Positions 5,978-8,799 of a DNA stretch of 8,799 nucleotides are shown here, piece by piece. Within the stretch, counting starts at the first letter, position 1; every line of letters begins with the position of its first letter. The DNA is from Paracoccaceae bacterium (GTDB taxonomy: Bacteria; Pseudomonadota; Alphaproteobacteria; Rhodobacterales; Rhodobacteraceae), in contig JALQUQ010000097.1 in NCBI GenBank assembly GCA_023263735.1, positions 1 through 8,799 of the forward strand, written 5' to 3'. A model generated the notes under the pieces. It saw only the letters and a list, made by a program, of their open reading frames with translations, ran no database searches and was not told where the DNA came from. The position numbers and the translations under genes were made by a program.

Positions 5978-6331
5978 ATGCCGCAACAGCGTTCGCCGTT
6001 GTTCTTGCGCCCCGCTGTCTATCGCCGCAGACGGCGGCGCGATGCGGCGCGGTTTTTGCCCTTTCTGGGCGGGTTTCTGTTTCTGCTGCCGATCTTGTGG
6101 GCCCCGGCGCAGACCTTCAAACGGGACACGGCCCCCGACGGCATTTACCTGCTGTTGGCTTGGGCCGTCATCATTCTGCTGGCCTTTCTGATCTCGCGGT
6201 CGCTGTCGCGGCCGATCAAGGACGATGGCGAAACCGTGGCCCCACCCGCGGCCAAAATGCCATCGGTGGCCGATGCGCGGCAGACCCCTGCTGGCCCGGC
6301 AAAGGCTGAAGAGGCGCGCGATGCCCTTTGA
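5978..6331 (+). CDS. Small two-helix membrane protein linked to the sensor kinase
   Basis: I do not recognise a named family for this 117-residue protein. It has a very basic N-terminus (six consecutive Arg at residues 16-21), a hydrophobic helix at about 26-42, a short loop, a second helix at about 55-76, then a polar Ala/Pro-rich tail. The positive-inside rule places both ends in the cytoplasm, forming a hairpin. Its ATG directly follows the response regulator's stop codon, and its end overlaps the kinase start by 11 bases, so translation of the three is probably coupled. Location resembles the small helper proteins (DUF485/YjcH type) encoded next to symporter-type transporters, though the sequence does not obviously match them. 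A role in stabilising or modulating the symporter-like kinase is inferred from context only. Confidence 0.75.
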   Translation: MPQQRSPLFLRPAVYRRRRRRDAARFLPFLGGFLFLLPILWAPAQTFKRDTAPDGIYLLLAWAVIILLAFLISRSLSRPIKDDGETVAPPAAKMPSVADARQTPAGPAKAEEARDAL

Positions 6332-8799
6332 CATCCTTGTCCTGTCCAGCCTGTGCTATGTGGCGTTCTTGTTTCTGGTCGCCTGGGTGGTGGAGCGCAA
6401 GGCGATCACGGGCGGGCTGACCGGGCGTTTGGCGCTGTTGCAATCGCCGCTGGTCTATACGCTGTCGCTTTCGATCTATTGTACGGCATGGACCTTTTAC
6501 GGCGCCGTGGGCTATGCCGCCCGCTCGGGGCTGGAGTTCCTGACGATCTATCTGGGCCCCACGCTGGTTTTTGTGGGCTGGTGGTGGATCTTGCGCAAGC
6601 TTGTCCGGATTGGCCGTCAGCAGCGCATCACCTCGATCGCCGACCTCATTTCCTCGCGGTTTGGCAAATCAAACACCTTGGGCGTGATCGTGACGGTGAT
6701 CGCGGTCGTCGCCGCGACGCCCTATATCGCGCTGCAACTGCAATCGGTGACGCAGGCGTTTGACACCTTTGCCGGGCCGTCGGATCTGGATGCCTTTCGG
6801 CCCAAAGGGAGCGAGGCAACAGCGCTGTGGGTTGCGGCTGGGCTGACGCTGTTCACCATTCTGTTCGGCACGCGAAATCTGGATGCCAATGAACAGCACC
6901 ACGGCATCGTGACCGCCATCGCGGTCGAGGCCGGGGTCAAACTGGTGGCGCTGATCGCGGTGGGCGTTTTCGTCGTCTGGGGGATGGCGGATGGCCCGGC
7001 TGATATCATTGCGCGCGTGCATGCTTCGCCGATATCAGACTGGAACTTGCAGCCGGGCCGGTGGACGGCGCTGATCTTTGTCTCGGCGGCGGCGGTGATC
7101 TGCTTGCCGCGCATGTTTCAGGTCATGGTCGTGGAAAATGCCGACGAACGGCACCTGTTCACCGCCTCGTGGGCCTTTCCGCTGTATATGCTGGGAATGT
7201 CGCTTTTTATCGTGCCGATTGCGGTGATGGGGCTTGAGCGGTTTCCTTCGACCGCGAACCCCGACATGTTCGTGCTGACGCTGCCCTTGGCCGAGGGGCA
7301 GGGCGGGCTTGCCATGCTGGCGTTTCTGGGGGGGCTGTCGTCGGCCACCTCGATGGTCATCGTCGAGGCGATTGCCTTGGCCACCATGGTGTCAAACCAT
7401 ATCATCCTGCCGATCTGGCTGAAAATCCGGCCGTCGCATTCGGTGTCGGGCGATGCGCGGCGGCTGGTTCTGATGTCGCGCCGGTTTTCCATCGGGGGCG
7501 TGCTGGCGCTTGGCTATGCCTATTACCAGATGTCGGGGGGCTCGTCGGCGCTGGCGGCGATGGGGCTGATTGCCTTTGTGGGCGTGGCCCAGTTCCTGCC
7601 CGCGATCCTTTTGGGGATTTTCTGGCGGGGTGCCACCCGGATCGGGGCCGCAACTGGGCTGTGGGTCGGCTTTATCATCTGGGCCTATACGCTGTTTCTG
7701 CCCTCGTTCGGCCCCGATGCCGTGCTGCCCGCGATGGTGTTTGTCGATGGCCCGATGGGGATCGACTGGCTGCGCCCGCGCATGCTTTTCGGGGTCGAGG
7801 GCATGGACCCCACCGTGCATGCGCTGTTCTGGTCGATGGTGTTGAACACCGGCGCGGTTCTGATCGTGTCGCTCCTGAGCTTTCCCGGCCCGGTCGAGCG
7901 GGTGCAGGGCGCGGCCTTTGTGCTGGTTTTTGATGAAACGACCAACCGCGCGCCCAGTTGGGATCGGGGCGCGGTCGAGGCCGAAGAGCTTTTGGTCATG
8001 ACCCAACGCATTCTGGGCCATGAGGATGCGCTGAATTTCTTTGCCTCCGAGGCGGCTTTGCAGGGCAAGGCCGGGTATCTGCCCGACCCCAGCCCCGATT
8101 TTCTGGCCCGGCTGGAGCGTAAGCTGGCCGGGTCGGTGGGCGCGGCCACGGCGCATGCCATGCTTAGCCAATTGGCCGGGCGCGATGTCGTGACGGTCGA
8201 AGATCTGATGGCCGTGGCCAGCGAGGCCGCGCAGATCATGGAATATTCCGCCCGTCTGGAAAGCCAGCAGGAAGAACTGTCGCGCACCGCCCGCCAATTG
8301 CGCGAAGCGAATGAAAAGCTGACGCAATTGTCGGTGCAAAAGGATGCGTTTCTGTCGCAGATCAGCCATGAATTGCGCACGCCCATGACCTCGATCCGCG
8401 CGTTTTCGGAAATTCTGACCGAAGGCGATCTGCCGCCGACGATGGTGGCGAATTACGGGCAGATCATCCATGATGAGGCCAAGCGCCTGACCCGTCTGCT
8501 GGACGATCTTTTGGACCTGAGCGTTCTGGAAAACGGCACGGTGCAACTGAACCTAAGCCTTGCCAACCTGAGCCAACTGATCGACCGCGCCCTGCAATCG
8601 GCCAACCATACCAAGCCCGAGCGCAGCTTTGTCATTCACCGCGATCTGCCGATGGAGAATATTTTCCTGCGCACCGATGCCGACCGATTGGTGCAGGTCT
8701 TTATCAACCTGATCTCGAATGCCCGGAAATATTGCACGGCCAAAGATCCCGAATTGCGGGTGGTGGTGCGCCAAAGGGGGGGAAGGGTGAGCGTTGATT
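6321..8799 (+). CDS. Sodium:solute symporter-like sensor histidine kinase, CbrA/CrbS type (partial)
   Basis: The frame is open from ATG 6321 to the window edge: 826 codons, 3' end missing. GAGG at 6311-6314 is a suitable ribosome binding site. Residues 1 to about 520 form a multi-helix membrane domain of the SSS transporter family, with segments typical of CbrA/CrbS kinases (YCTAWTFYGAVGYAARSG, TIYLGPT, ATPYIALQLQSV, CLPRMFQVMVVENADE, GLSSATSMVIVEAIAL). Residues about 525-640 match the linker called STAC in this family, including LAGSVGAATAHAMLSQ and SEAAQIMEYSARLE. A coiled-coil follows. The HisKA domain carries the phosphoacceptor His683 in SQISHELRTPMTSIRAFSEIL, and the N-box Asn800 lies in INLISNARKY; later ATP-binding motifs are beyond the edge. 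No PAS domain separates linker and HisKA. Known relatives respond to histidine (CbrA) or acetate (CrbS); the substrate here is open. The upstream receiver protein is its probable partner. Confidence 0.92.
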   Translation, partial: MPFDILVLSSLCYVAFLFLVAWVVERKAITGGLTGRLALLQSPLVYTLSLSIYCTAWTFYGAVGYAARSGLEFLTIYLGPTLVFVGWWWILRKLVRIGRQQRITSIADLISSRFGKSNTLGVIVTVIAVVAATPYIALQLQSVTQAFDTFAGPSDLDAFRPKGSEATALWVAAGLTLFTILFGTRNLDANEQHHGIVTAIAVEAGVKLVALIAVGVFVVWGMADGPADIIARVHASPISDWNLQPGRWTALIFVSAAAVICLPRMFQVMVVENADERHLFTASWAFPLYMLGMSLFIVPIAVMGLERFPSTANPDMFVLTLPLAEGQGGLAMLAFLGGLSSATSMVIVEAIALATMVSNHIILPIWLKIRPSHSVSGDARRLVLMSRRFSIGGVLALGYAYYQMSGGSSALAAMGLIAFVGVAQFLPAILLGIFWRGATRIGAATGLWVGFIIWAYTLFLPSFGPDAVLPAMVFVDGPMGIDWLRPRMLFGVEGMDPTVHALFWSMVLNTGAVLIVSLLSFPGPVERVQGAAFVLVFDETTNRAPSWDRGAVEAEELLVMTQRILGHEDALNFFASEAALQGKAGYLPDPSPDFLARLERKLAGSVGAATAHAMLSQLAGRDVVTVEDLMAVASEAAQIMEYSARLESQQEELSRTARQLREANEKLTQLSVQKDAFLSQISHELRTPMTSIRAFSEILTEGDLPPTMVANYGQIIHDEAKRLTRLLDDLLDLSVLENGTVQLNLSLANLSQLIDRALQSANHTKPERSFVIHRDLPMENIFLRTDADRLVQVFINLISNARKYCTAKDPELRVVVRQRGGRVSVD

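Noticed and set aside
7392..8546. Open frame of 384 codons on the minus strand opposite the sensor kinase
   Set aside because: The kinase on the plus strand has continuous domain homology here; the antisense translation is a His/Arg/Gln-rich shadow.

Overview
The window reads as GC-rich alphaproteobacterial chromosome, most likely of the Rhodobacterales/Roseobacter type. The basis is codon use strongly biased to G/C at third positions and the kinds of proteins encoded; no rRNA or other marker gene fixes the genus. I saw no tRNA, rRNA, CRISPR array or insertion sequence.

Left part (1-1990): an AT-rich upstream region, then a 579-residue protein (212-1951). It looks like a TIM-barrel glycoside-hydrolase-type protein followed by a beta-rich part, seven Asp-Pro repeats, a Gly-rich spacer and a hydrophobic C-terminal tail. 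It has no N-terminal signal peptide. A strong hairpin (1959-1988) lies between it and the convergent gene on its right and can serve both.

Middle part (1991-4140): a divergent pair. On the minus strand is a class III omega-amino-acid:pyruvate transaminase of the BauA (beta-alanine:pyruvate) type. On the plus strand is a TetR-family regulator closely resembling RutR, the uracil/thymine-sensing regulator of pyrimidine breakdown. The spacer contains TTGACCA-AG-TGGTCAG, nearly identical to the known Escherichia coli RutR operator, placed over the expected transcription start of the transaminase. The likely logic is that beta-alanine or beta-aminoisobutyrate made from uracil or thymine is deaminated by the transaminase, and RutR adjusts its expression.

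Right part (4209 to the end): a regulatory cassette. First comes an XRE-type regulator with the C-terminal Cys-rich domain of the short-chain-acyl regulators (ScfR/RamB/PccR type). A perfect TTTGTAAA-A-TTTACAAA palindrome precedes it, and its middle segment resembles the dimerisation/phosphoacceptor helices of a histidine kinase. A fresh sigma70-like promoter (TTGACA-17-GATAGT) then drives a tightly packed set: a receiver-only response regulator, a two-helix membrane protein and a large CbrA/CrbS-like sensor kinase built on a sodium:solute-symporter-like membrane domain. The kinase runs off the right edge. By family, such kinases couple carbon-source uptake or sensing (histidine for CbrA, acetate for CrbS) to gene control, so this half may be a short-chain organic acid sensing module; the actual ligand is not shown by the sequence.

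The best candidates for something new are the histidine-kinase-like segment inside the XRE regulator beside a real kinase and an orphan receiver protein, the small two-helix membrane protein translated with that kinase, and the surface-type protein with an unusual C-terminal tail and no signal peptide.
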